Positions 8,810 through 16,391 of a DNA stretch of 64,000 bases are shown piece by piece; position 1 is the first letter of the stretch; the number at the start of each line of letters is the position of its first letter. The notes under the pieces are model-generated. The model searched no databases. It had not been told where the DNA came from and saw only the letters and a program-made list of their open reading frames with translations. The stretch is from Actinospica sp035552695. GTDB lineage: Bacteria > Actinomycetota > Actinomycetes > Streptomycetales > Catenulisporaceae. The stretch covers positions 1-64,000 of the forward strand of contig NZ_DASZKT010000249.1 of assembly GCF_035552695.1 (NCBI RefSeq). Reading direction: 5' to 3'. A program made the translations under genes and the position numbers.

Positions 8810-9937
8810 ATGCGGACAATCACCCACCGGCTCGGCGTGCTCGGCGCCGCGGCCGCCCTGCTGATCACCCCGGCGCTCACCGCCCCGGCACACGCCCAGA
8901 CCCACGCCGCGGCCCAGGCGTCGGCCGCTGCCGGCACGGATCCCGTCCAGGTCTACGGGGCCTGGCTGTGCGGCTCGGATCAGTGCACGTGGGCGACTGC
9001 CCCGAACATGACCACGTTCGACACGCAGAACCACTGGATGATCGACCGCGGCAACGGCAGTCCCTCGGTGAACCTGGTCGTGCTCGCGTTCGCCGATCCG
9101 CTCAAGCTGCTCGACGGGACGACCGACGCCGGCGACACGAACGGCGTGCCCAACGGCATGGACCAGGCTGTCGTCGATTACTTCACGAGCCACGGCGTCC
9201 GGGTCATGCTCTCGATCGGCGGCATCACGTACACCGCCGACTGGGACAGTGCCCTGACGCAGAACGCCACCCTGCTCGGCCAGAAGGCGGCGGCGCTGGC
9301 CACGCAGCTCGGTGTGGGCATCGAGATCGACTATGAGAACAGCTCAAGCCCGAATCTGACCGGCATGCAGTCGTTCATCAGCGCCTACCGCGCGGTTCAC
9401 GCGTACGACGCGACCGGCGCCGACCCGACCGCGCGGCTGACGATCGATCTGGCGGCCGGCGACCGCTACCTGATCGCGCTCGACCAGTATGCGACGGCGA
9501 ACTGGCTGACCACGAGCAAGCCCGTGCTCGACTACGCGAACGCGATGGTGCCGAGCAAGCAGCCGTCCACCAGCAGCGCGGAGAGCAACTGGCTCGAGCA
9601 CGTCGACGGCAAACCCAACTACAGCCCGCCGATCGCACCGCTCGCCCCGGCGAAGTTCACCGGCTCGGTGTTCGTCGCCGGGCAGAGCCAGGTGCTGCCC
9701 GAGTGCAACAATTTCGCCTCTTCGCTGCAGAGTTCGACGAGCGGCTGGGTCGATTCGATCGCCCCGGCCGGCGCCGGAAGCACGAACGGCATGCTCGGCT
9801 ACATGTTCTGGGCCGCCGGAGCCCCGTCGAGCCGCGGTCAGACGACGTTCCCGCCGAACAGCTGTGCCGGCGGCGTCGGCGTCGGCGCGACGAGTCTGAA
9901 CGTGCCGGTGCCGATGCCGGCGCTGCGGCAGAACTGA
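8810..9937 (+). CDS. Secreted glycoside hydrolase family 18-like protein
   Basis: 375 residues from ATG 8810 (AGGAGG 11 bases upstream). A Sec signal peptide occupies residues 1 to about 29 (hydrophobic VLGAAAALLITPALTAP, then AHAQ). The mature part has the GH18 strands VMLSIGG near 131-137 and GIEIDYE near 167-173. GH18 chitinases carry DxxDxDxE; here the last D and the catalytic E are kept, the middle D is E and the first D is lost. Hydrolysis is therefore plausible but not assured, and a chitin-binding or endo-glucosaminidase-like role is possible. No carbohydrate-binding module is evident. The DasR-like site in its promoter supports a chitin/GlcNAc connection. A terminator follows, so it is monocistronic. 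Confidence 0.75.
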   Translation: MRTITHRLGVLGAAAALLITPALTAPAHAQTHAAAQASAAAGTDPVQVYGAWLCGSDQCTWATAPNMTTFDTQNHWMIDRGNGSPSVNLVVLAFADPLKLLDGTTDAGDTNGVPNGMDQAVVDYFTSHGVRVMLSIGGITYTADWDSALTQNATLLGQKAAALATQLGVGIEIDYENSSSPNLTGMQSFISAYRAVHAYDATGADPTARLTIDLAAGDRYLIALDQYATANWLTTSKPVLDYANAMVPSKQPSTSSAESNWLEHVDGKPNYSPPIAPLAPAKFTGSVFVAGQSQVLPECNNFASSLQSSTSGWVDSIAPAGAGSTNGMLGYMFWAAGAPSSRGQTTFPPNSCAGGVGVGATSLNVPVPMPALRQN

Positions 9938-9946
9938 GGCGGGGCC

Positions 9947-10003
9947 GAAGGCTGCGGACGCGGCGACGGGGACGGGAGTCAGGGCGCCGCGGCCGCAGCC
10001 TTC
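9947..10003 (+). terminator. Terminator of the GH18-like gene
   Basis: Perfect 11-bp arms GAAGGCTGCGG (9947-9957) and CCGCAGCCTTC (9993-10003), with a further inner CGCGGC/GCCGCG pairing. It begins 9 bases after the stop. No T tract follows, as is common in actinomycetes. Confidence 0.75.
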
Positions 10004-10104
10004 ACGAGACCTCCGGGTACGGCCCACACCATGTATCCGGTGACCTCGTCGATGTATAGGCGACAGAGGGCTCAGAAGTGTTACTCGCGCATAGCGGGTG
10101 GCCG

Positions 10105-10572
10105 TCAGCCATGCCCGGGGCTGGCGGTCTTACCCGGCTTGCCCTGGCGATGCCCGGTGGCCGAGACACTCGGGCTCGGCGAGGCGAACGTGGAAGCCGG
10201 GGTGCTTGGTGCGGCGGATGGACTCGCGGAGTGGGTCGCCGCCGAGGACGTGCCGCCGCTCACGCTTGAGGTGGACGGTGCCGGTGGCACGGTCACCGTC
10301 CCGGCCGACGGCGTCTTCGGCTGCGCGGCAGGAGCCGCATGCGGCGCGGAGAACGGCGTCAGCGTGCTCGGGGAGACCGGCCCGCCGAGCAGGCCCCAGA
10401 CCACCATCAGCGAGTAACCGACCGCGGCGAGGAATGCGCCCACGGCGGTCCGGCGCACCACGCGGCGGCGGCTGGTGGAGTCCGCGAACACGGGTATCGG
10501 GGCGGTCTGGGGATCGGCGGCGCGTGCCAGCGGCAGCAGTTGCGTCGTCTCGTTCGGGTCGTTCTCGGGCAT
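10105..10572 (-). CDS. Small single-pass membrane protein with Ser/Thr/Ala/Pro-rich tail
   Basis: 155 residues that I do not recognise as a family. Residues 1-34 are polar; RRRVVRRTA is followed by one hydrophobic segment (AVGAFLAAVGYSLMVVWGLLG, about 43-63). The C-terminal 90 residues are almost only S, T, A, P and G, ending in a basic stretch. The positive-inside rule puts the N-terminus in the cytoplasm and the low-complexity tail outside. It lies 155 bp downstream of the sigma/anti-sigma-like pair on the same strand and may belong to that regulon. The low-complexity tail resembles cell-wall-spanning linkers. Coding is supported by frame-3 GC bias and the transmembrane pattern, not by homology. 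Confidence 0.6.
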   Translation of the reverse strand: MPENDPNETTQLLPLARAADPQTAPIPVFADSTSRRRVVRRTAVGAFLAAVGYSLMVVWGLLGGPVSPSTLTPFSAPHAAPAAQPKTPSAGTVTVPPAPSTSSVSGGTSSAATHSASPSAAPSTPASTFASPSPSVSATGHRQGKPGKTASPGHG

Positions 10573-10727
10573 GGACTGTGCCTTCGGCGTGCTCTGGAGG
10601 CGTGCCGCCGCGGAAGCGCTACGGGGGGATCGGGCCTGCGCGGCGGCACGCGAGCCCGGCAGCGGGGCTCCGGACTAAGAGGCGAGCCGGGCGCCGCGAT
10701 TGTTACCGGTGCTGGTGACGACGGATC

Positions 10728-11384
10728 TCAGTGCGTCGAACCGCTGTGCGGCTTCGGCGTGTGGCCGTGCCCGGCCGTCTGCGTCGGGTGCCCGGGGCCG
10801 GGCGAGGTGGTCGCCGAGCTCGTCACGGCCGGTGGCGCGCAGTGCGCTCTCGCCGCGTGCGTATTCGGGCCGGAACACGACGCGGTCATGGTCGGCGACG
10901 CCGTGGCGGTGTTCGAAGCGCTCGGCTGCGCGGTTCCCGCACCCGCGCCGGCACTGGCACCCGCACTGGCGCTGGGTGTCGTGGCGGGCGAGGTCGGAGC
11001 GAAATGGGGTGCCGCCGTGCGCGGCGCGGGAACTCCCCATCCGCCCAACAGGCTGTGCGCCGTACGTTGCGCCGGTCCCGGTAGCACGTCGGCGGCGGCC
11101 GCCGCGACCGTGCCGCTGGAGAGAGCCAGGACGACCACCGCCGCCTTCAGCGCGGCCGTACGACTGACGCGGAGCATCCGGGCGCCCGAGCGCCGTGCTC
11201 CGCCGACGGGAGCGTTCCGCGCGAATGCCCGCAGCACGACCTCGGGAACCTCCGCACCCGACGCGTCATCCGGCGCCAGCGCGGAGAGCACGCCGGCCAC
11301 CCGCTGCTCGTGCGGGTCGGCGGACGGGGCACCGCGCAACAGCCGCCGTGCGCCGCGGGAACTGATCGACGGACCCTGCCTCAT
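10728..11384 (-). CDS. Putative anti-sigma-type single-pass membrane protein
   Basis: 218 residues from ATG 11384, which overlaps the sigma factor stop (ATGA), so translation is coupled. The N-terminal 85 residues are charged and cytosolic-like (RRLLRGAP, then EQRVAGVLSALAPDDASG). One transmembrane segment lies near 92-114 (AALKAAVVVLALSSGTVAAAAA). The extracytoplasmic part is S/T/A/P-rich with two cysteines and ends in a His/Pro-rich tail. There is no zinc-binding HxxxCxxC anti-sigma motif. Position, coupling and topology suggest it controls the ECF factor upstream, as in many actinobacterial sigma cassettes. This role is inferred from context alone. Confidence 0.65.
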   Translation of the reverse strand: MRQGPSISSRGARRLLRGAPSADPHEQRVAGVLSALAPDDASGAEVPEVVLRAFARNAPVGGARRSGARMLRVSRTAALKAAVVVLALSSGTVAAAAADVLPGPAQRTAHSLLGGWGVPAPRTAAPHFAPTSPATTPSASAGASAGAGAGTAQPSASNTATASPTMTASCSGPNTHAARAHCAPPAVTSSATTSPGPGHPTQTAGHGHTPKPHSGSTH

Positions 11385-11983
11385 CGGAACACCCCGCTCA
11401 CCACGTCGGCAGATGAAGACTCGTGCGCGGGCTCCTCTTCCAGAATGGCCGCGTCTTCCAGCATGGCCGCGAGCCCGCGCAGGCCGCGCATCGCCGCGAC
11501 CCGCACCGCTCCCGGCCGCTTGCCGAGAATCCGCCCGCACTCGTTCGCGTCCAGCCCGGCCACCGAGCGCAGCAGCACCGCCTCGGCCTGCTCCCTCGGC
11601 AGCCGCGCCAGCAGCGCCAGCGCCCGATCGGTGCCCCACCGCTCCTCGGCCACCGCCGCGGCGTCCGGGGCCGCGCCGGCGAATTCGCCCGGTTCCGCCA
11701 GCAGTTCCTCGCGCCGTCGGCCGGCGCGCCGCTGTTCGTCGATCGCCCGGTTGCGCCCGATCCGGAAGAGCCACACCCGGAACCCGGCGGCGTCCCCGCG
11801 GAAGGAAGGCAGATCGCGCGCGGCCTGCAGCCACGTCTCGGAGGCGATGTCCTGCGCCGCCTGCCCGACCAGCGCGGCCAGGTAACGCTCGAGCGCGGGA
11901 TTGAGCGCGCGCCACAGCACGGCCACCCCCTCGGCGGCGCCACCCCGGGCCGCCTCCAGAGCAGCGTCGAACTCCGCGCCCAC
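11381..11983 (-). CDS. ECF-type RNA polymerase sigma factor
   Basis: 200 residues from GTG 11983 (GGAGGGAG 5 bases upstream). Sigma region 2 runs about 30-90 (ERYLAALVG, then ASETWLQAARDLPSF, FRVWLFRIGRNRAIDEQRR, the region 2.4 helix). Region 4 runs about 125-172 (LARLPREQAEAVLLRSVAGL, then NECGRILGKRPGAVRVAAMRGLRGL, a helix-turn-helix). There is no region 3, as expected for group 4 factors. It redirects RNA polymerase to a small regulon, probably in response to an envelope signal sensed by the coupled membrane protein downstream. No clear self-promoter could be assigned in the short space before the potC terminator. Confidence 0.88.
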   Translation of the reverse strand: MGAEFDAALEAARGGAAEGVAVLWRALNPALERYLAALVGQAAQDIASETWLQAARDLPSFRGDAAGFRVWLFRIGRNRAIDEQRRAGRRREELLAEPGEFAGAAPDAAAVAEERWGTDRALALLARLPREQAEAVLLRSVAGLDANECGRILGKRPGAVRVAAMRGLRGLAAMLEDAAILEEEPAHESSSADVVSGVFR

Positions 11984-12023
11984 CGCGAACTCCCTCCGCC
12001 GCGCCCGATCCCGAAAACACCGA

Positions 12024-12068
12024 ACCGGCCGCGGGTTCGGCGGTTCAACACCCTAACCCGCGGCCGGT
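12024..12068. terminator. Terminator between potC and the sigma gene
   Basis: Perfect 14-bp arms ACCGGCCGCGGGTT (12024-12037) and AACCCGCGGCCGGT (12055-12068) with a 17-base loop. It starts 38 bases after the potC stop on the minus strand and separates the polyamine operon from the sigma cassette. Confidence 0.8.
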
Positions 12069-12105
12069 GCCGCGCGGGGCCCGGGCCCCCAATCGAAATG
12101 AACCG

Positions 12106-12912
12106 TTATGCCTTGCGGGTCTTGATGATCTGCGGCACCTGGGCGAACGTGATGCCGGCCAGCGTGATGAGCAGCATCGTCGAACCGATGACGTCGATCT
12201 GCGCCGGAACCGAGTGCTGGAACGAGGCGTAGACGTACATCGGGAACGTCACCTCGTTGCCCGCCGTCAGCACCGTGATGATGTAGTCGTCGATCGACAG
12301 CGCGAAGGAGAGCAGTGCGGCGGCCAGGATGCCCGGCATCACCAGCGGCAGCGTCACGCGGCGGAAGGTCTGGATCGGCGTCGCGTACAGGTCCGCCGCG
12401 GCCTTCTCCAGCGTCGGATCCATGCCCGCGAGCCGGGCCTTGACCGTCACCACCACGTAGCTCAGCGAGAACATCACGTGCGCGATGACGATCGTCCCGA
12501 AGCCGAGCGAGTTGCTGCCTGTGGTGTTGAAGAAGAAGGTCATCAGGGTGATACCCATGGTGACCTCGGGCGCGGCCATCGGCAGGAACAGCAGCACGTT
12601 GAGGAACGTGCGGCCCCTGAAGCGGTACCGCATCATCGCGAACGCGACCATCGTGCCCAGCACCGTCGACAGGATCATCGCGATGATCGCGATGGTGACC
12701 GAGAGCTTGATCGAGCTGCACATGTCCGAGCTCGCGCACGGATTCTTCCAGGCGTTCGTGGAGAACCTGTTCCAGATGAAGTTGTACTTGTTGGCCGGCT
12801 GGTTGAACGAGAACAGCAGCATGACCGCGTTCGGCGCGATCAGGAAGATGAAGATCAGGGTGGAGACGAACAGCAGGGTGTGCGCCTTGATCCAGTCGAA
12901 GGTCTTCGTCAT
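12106..12912 (-). CDS. potC: Spermidine/putrescine ABC transporter, permease PotC
   Basis: 268 residues with about six transmembrane segments. The binding-protein-dependent permease EAA loop is present near 170-190 (EKAAADLYATPIQTFRRVTLP). It belongs to the PotC/YdcV group, the second membrane subunit of the PotABCD importer. Its ATG overlaps the potB stop by one base (TGATG). The insert with two cysteines between helices 1 and 2 (NPCASSDMCSS) is on the outer side and could form a disulfide. It is the last gene of the operon; a strong terminator follows. Imported polyamine would feed the catabolic enzymes encoded on both sides. Confidence 0.92.
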   Translation of the reverse strand: MTKTFDWIKAHTLLFVSTLIFIFLIAPNAVMLLFSFNQPANKYNFIWNRFSTNAWKNPCASSDMCSSIKLSVTIAIIAMILSTVLGTMVAFAMMRYRFRGRTFLNVLLFLPMAAPEVTMGITLMTFFFNTTGSNSLGFGTIVIAHVMFSLSYVVVTVKARLAGMDPTLEKAAADLYATPIQTFRRVTLPLVMPGILAAALLSFALSIDDYIITVLTAGNEVTFPMYVYASFQHSVPAQIDVIGSTMLLITLAGITFAQVPQIIKTRKA

Positions 12913-13835
12913 CACAGCAGGTCCTCCGATCCGGCCTTCTTGACATACGCGAGCACGATCGCCAGCGTGCCGAAGGTGAGAATGACGCCCATGGCCGAGG
13001 CGATCGGGTAGCCGAAGACGTCGCGCAACGCCTCGTTCTCGATCACCTGCCCGATCACCTGGGTGTTCGGGCTGCCCAGCATGTAGGCGTTGATGTAGTC
13101 GCCGACGGCCGGGATGAAGGTGAGCAGGGTGCCCGCGATCACGCCGGGCAGGGACAGCGGCCAGGTGACGTAGCGCCAGGTCCGGTAGCCCGAGCAGTAC
13201 AGGTCGCGACCCGCCTCGTGCAGCCGCGGGTCGATCTTCTCCAGCGAGGTGTACAGCGGCAGCACGGTGAACGGCAGGAAGTTGTAGACCATGCCGAACA
13301 CGACCGAGAACGGGCTGTTCAGCACGTGGTTCCCGGTGATCAGGCCGAGGTGGTCCATCAGGTTGGTGATCCGCAGGTCGGTCATGATCCGGACCACCGT
13401 GCCGTGGTCGGACAGGATCGTCTCCCAGGCGATCGTGCGGATCAGGAAGCTGGTGAACGCGGGCGCGATCACCAGGGCCATCAGCAGGTTCTTCCACTTG
13501 CCGCCGCGGAAGGCGATGAAGTATGCGAGCGGGTAGCCGAGCACCAGGCAGATCACCGTGCACGCGACCGAGTAGATCAGCGAGTGCACGATCTCGGTGT
13601 TGTAGGTGCTGAAGGTGGCCGAGTAGTTCGCCCAGTTCCACGTCACCTTGAAGCCCATGTCCAGGCTTCCGGTCTGGACCGAGGCGGAGACGGCGGTGAA
13701 GATCGGGATCAGGAAGAAGATCACCAGCCACAGCACACCCGGCGCGAGCAGGATGTAGGGCAGCAGGTTGCGCTTCTTCTTCGGCTCGCCGAGGACCGCG
13801 GAGGCCTTCGGCGGCGCTTCGGTGAGTGTGGTCAC
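12912..13835 (-). CDS. potB: Spermidine/putrescine ABC transporter, permease PotB
   Basis: 307 residues, six predicted transmembrane segments, first near 28-48 (YILLAPGVLWLVIFFLIPIF). The EAA motif is HEAGRDLYCSGYRTWRYVTWP near 208-228, and the PotB/YdcU-type NFLPFTVLPLY block precedes it. The GTG start overlaps the potA stop (GTGA) and its own stop overlaps potC (TGATG), so the three genes are translationally coupled. The cytoplasmic N-terminus is lysine-rich (EPKKKRN). It pairs with PotC to form the membrane channel for polyamine uptake. Confidence 0.92.
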   Translation of the reverse strand: MTTLTEAPPKASAVLGEPKKKRNLLPYILLAPGVLWLVIFFLIPIFTAVSASVQTGSLDMGFKVTWNWANYSATFSTYNTEIVHSLIYSVACTVICLVLGYPLAYFIAFRGGKWKNLLMALVIAPAFTSFLIRTIAWETILSDHGTVVRIMTDLRITNLMDHLGLITGNHVLNSPFSVVFGMVYNFLPFTVLPLYTSLEKIDPRLHEAGRDLYCSGYRTWRYVTWPLSLPGVIAGTLLTFIPAVGDYINAYMLGSPNTQVIGQVIENEALRDVFGYPIASAMGVILTFGTLAIVLAYVKKAGSEDLL

Positions 13836-14971
13836 TTGGCCGCCTCGTCGTCGATCTCGGCGCCGGCCTCGATGTCCTGGCTGCCGTCCAGGCCGAAGGT
13901 CTGGCTCGCGTCCCAGTGCAGCGCGACCTCGGTGCCGGGGCGGAAGATCTCCTTGCCGGTGTTCTGCTCGAAGACCGCGAGCTCCTGGCCCCAGGGCATC
14001 TTCACCAGATACTGCGTGGACACGCCGATGAACGACGCGTCGCTGACCACGCCGCCGGTCAGCACGTTGCGACCGGCCGGAACCTCCTCGTCGGACGCCG
14101 CGAGCTGCACCTTCTCCGGCCGCACGCCGATGATCACCGCGCCGGTCTCGACACGCGAACGCTCCGCGGGCAGGGCGACGCGGTGGCCGTGCGCCTCGAC
14201 CGTGACGACGCCGTCCTCCTTGCCGGTGACGGTGCCGGCCACGAGGTTGGACTGGCCGAGGAAGTTGGCGACGAAGGTGGTGGCCGGGTTCTCGTAGAGT
14301 TCCTCGGGCGAGCCGAGCTGCTCGATCGCTCCCGCGTTCATCACGGCGATGGTGTCAGCCATGGTCATCGCCTCTTCCTGGTCGTGCGTCACGTGCACGA
14401 AGGTGAGGCCGACCTCGGTCTGGATGCGCTTGAGCTCGATCTGCATCTGCCGACGCAGCTTCAGGTCCAGCGCGCCGAGCGGCTCGTCGAGCAGCAGCAC
14501 CTGCGGCTGGTTGATCAGCGAGCGGGCCACGGCGACGCGCTGCTGCTGGCCGCCGGACAGCTGGGTCGGCTTCCGCTTGGCCAGGTGGCCGAGCTCGACA
14601 AGCGCCAGGATGTCGTCGACCTGCTTCTTGACGTCCTTGACGCCGCGGCGGCGCAGGCCGAAGGCGACATTGTCGTAGATGTTCAGGTGCGGGAAGAGCG
14701 CGTAGTTCTGGAAGACCGTGTTCACCGGGCGCTTGTACGGCTTGGTCGTGGTGACCTCCGTGTCGCCGATGAATATCCGGCCGGCCGTCGGGTCCTCGAG
14801 CCCGGAGACCATCCGCAGCGTGGTGGTCTTGCCGCAGCCGGACGCGCCGAGCAGGGCGAAGAAGGAGCCCTGCGGGATCGACAGGTCCAGGCCGTCCACC
14901 GCGGTGAACGAGCCGAAGCGCTTGGTCAGTCCGGTCAGCCGCAGATCGCCGACCGCGTCGAGAGTGTTCAT
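13832..14971 (-). CDS. potA: Spermidine/putrescine ABC transporter, ATP-binding protein PotA
   Basis: 379 residues. Walker A GASGCGKTT near 42-50, Q-loop in VFQNYALFPH, signature LSGGQQQRVAVARSL near 137-151, Walker B LLLDEPLGALD near 157-167, and H-loop THDQEEAM. A C-terminal TOBE/MOP-like regulatory domain (about 240-365) has IIGVRPEKVQL, typical of the PotA/MalK/CysA group. All catalytic residues are intact, unlike the ABC protein at 28068. The ATG lies 24 bp after the potD stop. It energises PotBC. Confidence 0.94.
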   Translation of the reverse strand: MNTLDAVGDLRLTGLTKRFGSFTAVDGLDLSIPQGSFFALLGASGCGKTTTLRMVSGLEDPTAGRIFIGDTEVTTTKPYKRPVNTVFQNYALFPHLNIYDNVAFGLRRRGVKDVKKQVDDILALVELGHLAKRKPTQLSGGQQQRVAVARSLINQPQVLLLDEPLGALDLKLRRQMQIELKRIQTEVGLTFVHVTHDQEEAMTMADTIAVMNAGAIEQLGSPEELYENPATTFVANFLGQSNLVAGTVTGKEDGVVTVEAHGHRVALPAERSRVETGAVIIGVRPEKVQLAASDEEVPAGRNVLTGGVVSDASFIGVSTQYLVKMPWGQELAVFEQNTGKEIFRPGTEVALHWDASQTFGLDGSQDIEAGAEIDDEAAK

Positions 14972-14995
14972 CGCAATTGCCTTCGATTCTGGGGG

Positions 14996-16294
14996 TCAGC
15001 CGGCGATCTGCTGGAAACGGGTGGTGTACGCGTTGAGCTGGTCGACGTTGAGGTTCATGAACCCCTTGGCGCCGGTCTTCATCTTGGATGTGGGCACGAT
15101 CAGCGGATTGCTCGCCGCCGTCGGGTCGAGGCTCTGGAGCGACTCCACCGCGCCCTGCACGCAGGGGATGTAGTCGATCCAGTCGTCGAGCTGCGCCGCG
15201 ATGTCCGGGCTGTAGTACCAGTTCATCAGCAGCTCGGCGTTCTTCTTGTGCCGCGCGTAGTTGGGGATGCACATGTTGTCGGACCAGGCGAGCATGCCCT
15301 CTGTGGGCACGTTCACGGTGACCAGGTTCGCCTGGCCGAGCTGCGCGACGTCGCCCGAGTAGGCCATCGTCGCGCCGATGTTCCCCTGGCTGAAGGAACT
15401 GATGTAGTCCTGGCCCATGAACTGCCGCACCTGGCCGCGGGCGCGCGCCGCGGAGATGTAGTTGAGCGCGTCGGTGTACTGCGCGTCGGTGAAGTTCGCC
15501 GGGTCGAGGCCGAGGGCCAGCAGCGCAAAGGCGACCGTGTCCTCCATCTCGGCGAAAAGTACGACCTGACCGCGCAGATCGGGTCGCTCGAACAGCTCCT
15601 TGACGGAGGTGACCGGCTCCTTGACGATCTTGTTGTTGTACGCGATCGTGGTGTAGCCGTAGGCCCAGGGGAGGGTGAAGTTGCGGCCCGGGTCGATCGG
15701 GTCGTTGAGGATCTCCGGCAGCACGTTCTTGTGATTGGGCATCACCGAGAGATCCAGCTTCTCGATGTAGTTGTAGTACCGGAGAATCGGGATCATGTAG
15801 TCCGAGAAGACCATCAGGTCCACGCCGGTGTCCTTGCCCGCGGACAGGTCCGGATCGAGCTTCGTGTAGTACTCGTTGTTGTCCGTGATGTCCTCGACGT
15901 AGTTCACCTTGATCCCGTACTGCTTGGTGAACGCGTCGATCGTCGGGTGGTCGCTGGTGTTCGTGCTCGACGCGATGTCGATGTACGAGCCCCAGTTGTG
16001 GAAGTTGACCACCTTCTCGGAGTCCGAGTAGTCGGCGGCGGAGCGGCCGGTGGATATCGACTCCGGGATGACCGGGAACTTGGGGTCCACGCCACAGGCG
16101 CTCAGCGCACCGGCCCCGGCCACCGCGAGCGAACCGAACGCGCCGGCGCGCAGCAGCCTGCGGCGGCTGACGGCGGTCGAGTCGGCGTACGCGCGGCTGC
16201 TTCTGCGCATCGAGCCGGCCCGCGCGGCCCGGGCGATCAGGGAGCGCTGCTCGTGGACTTCGTCCGGGTCGCGAAACGGTATCGAGGGTGGCAT
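14996..16294 (-). CDS. potD: Polyamine ABC transporter substrate-binding lipoprotein PotD, Tat/lipobox signal
   Basis: 432 residues from ATG 16294. The mature PotD/PotF-like fold has VVNFHNWGSYID near 100 (the conserved WxxY/I start of the family), DLMVFSDYMIP and PWAYGYTTIAYN. The export signal is unusual: about 40 residues of charged leader, then SRRRLLRAGAFGSLAVAGA and a lipobox LSAC, giving a twin-arginine lipoprotein. A shorter start at 16210 (MRRSSRAY) would leave a normal-length signal but has no ribosome site; upstream of 16294 there is a weak GAAGG. It captures spermidine or putrescine outside the membrane for PotABC. It is 97 bp downstream of the aldehyde dehydrogenase in the same direction. 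Confidence 0.9.
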   Translation of the reverse strand: MPPSIPFRDPDEVHEQRSLIARAARAGSMRRSSRAYADSTAVSRRRLLRAGAFGSLAVAGAGALSACGVDPKFPVIPESISTGRSAADYSDSEKVVNFHNWGSYIDIASSTNTSDHPTIDAFTKQYGIKVNYVEDITDNNEYYTKLDPDLSAGKDTGVDLMVFSDYMIPILRYYNYIEKLDLSVMPNHKNVLPEILNDPIDPGRNFTLPWAYGYTTIAYNNKIVKEPVTSVKELFERPDLRGQVVLFAEMEDTVAFALLALGLDPANFTDAQYTDALNYISAARARGQVRQFMGQDYISSFSQGNIGATMAYSGDVAQLGQANLVTVNVPTEGMLAWSDNMCIPNYARHKKNAELLMNWYYSPDIAAQLDDWIDYIPCVQGAVESLQSLDPTAASNPLIVPTSKMKTGAKGFMNLNVDQLNAYTTRFQQIAG

Positions 16295-16322
16295 AGACGA
16301 CTCAGCCTTCTGGTGATCCGGG

Positions 16323-16336
16323 TACCCCCGGGGGTA
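16323..16336. promoter_or_regulatory. Perfect 14-bp palindrome upstream of potD
   Basis: TACCCCCGGGGGTA lies 29 bases upstream of the potD ATG and about 56 bases after the aldehyde dehydrogenase stop. It could be an operator or an intra-operon stem that adjusts potD expression. No known motif is matched. Confidence 0.35.
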
Positions 16337-16391
16337 TTTATCAGGTCCTTGCTGCAACCCAGGCTTGCCGGGACGGCGGGTCGTGCGGGTG

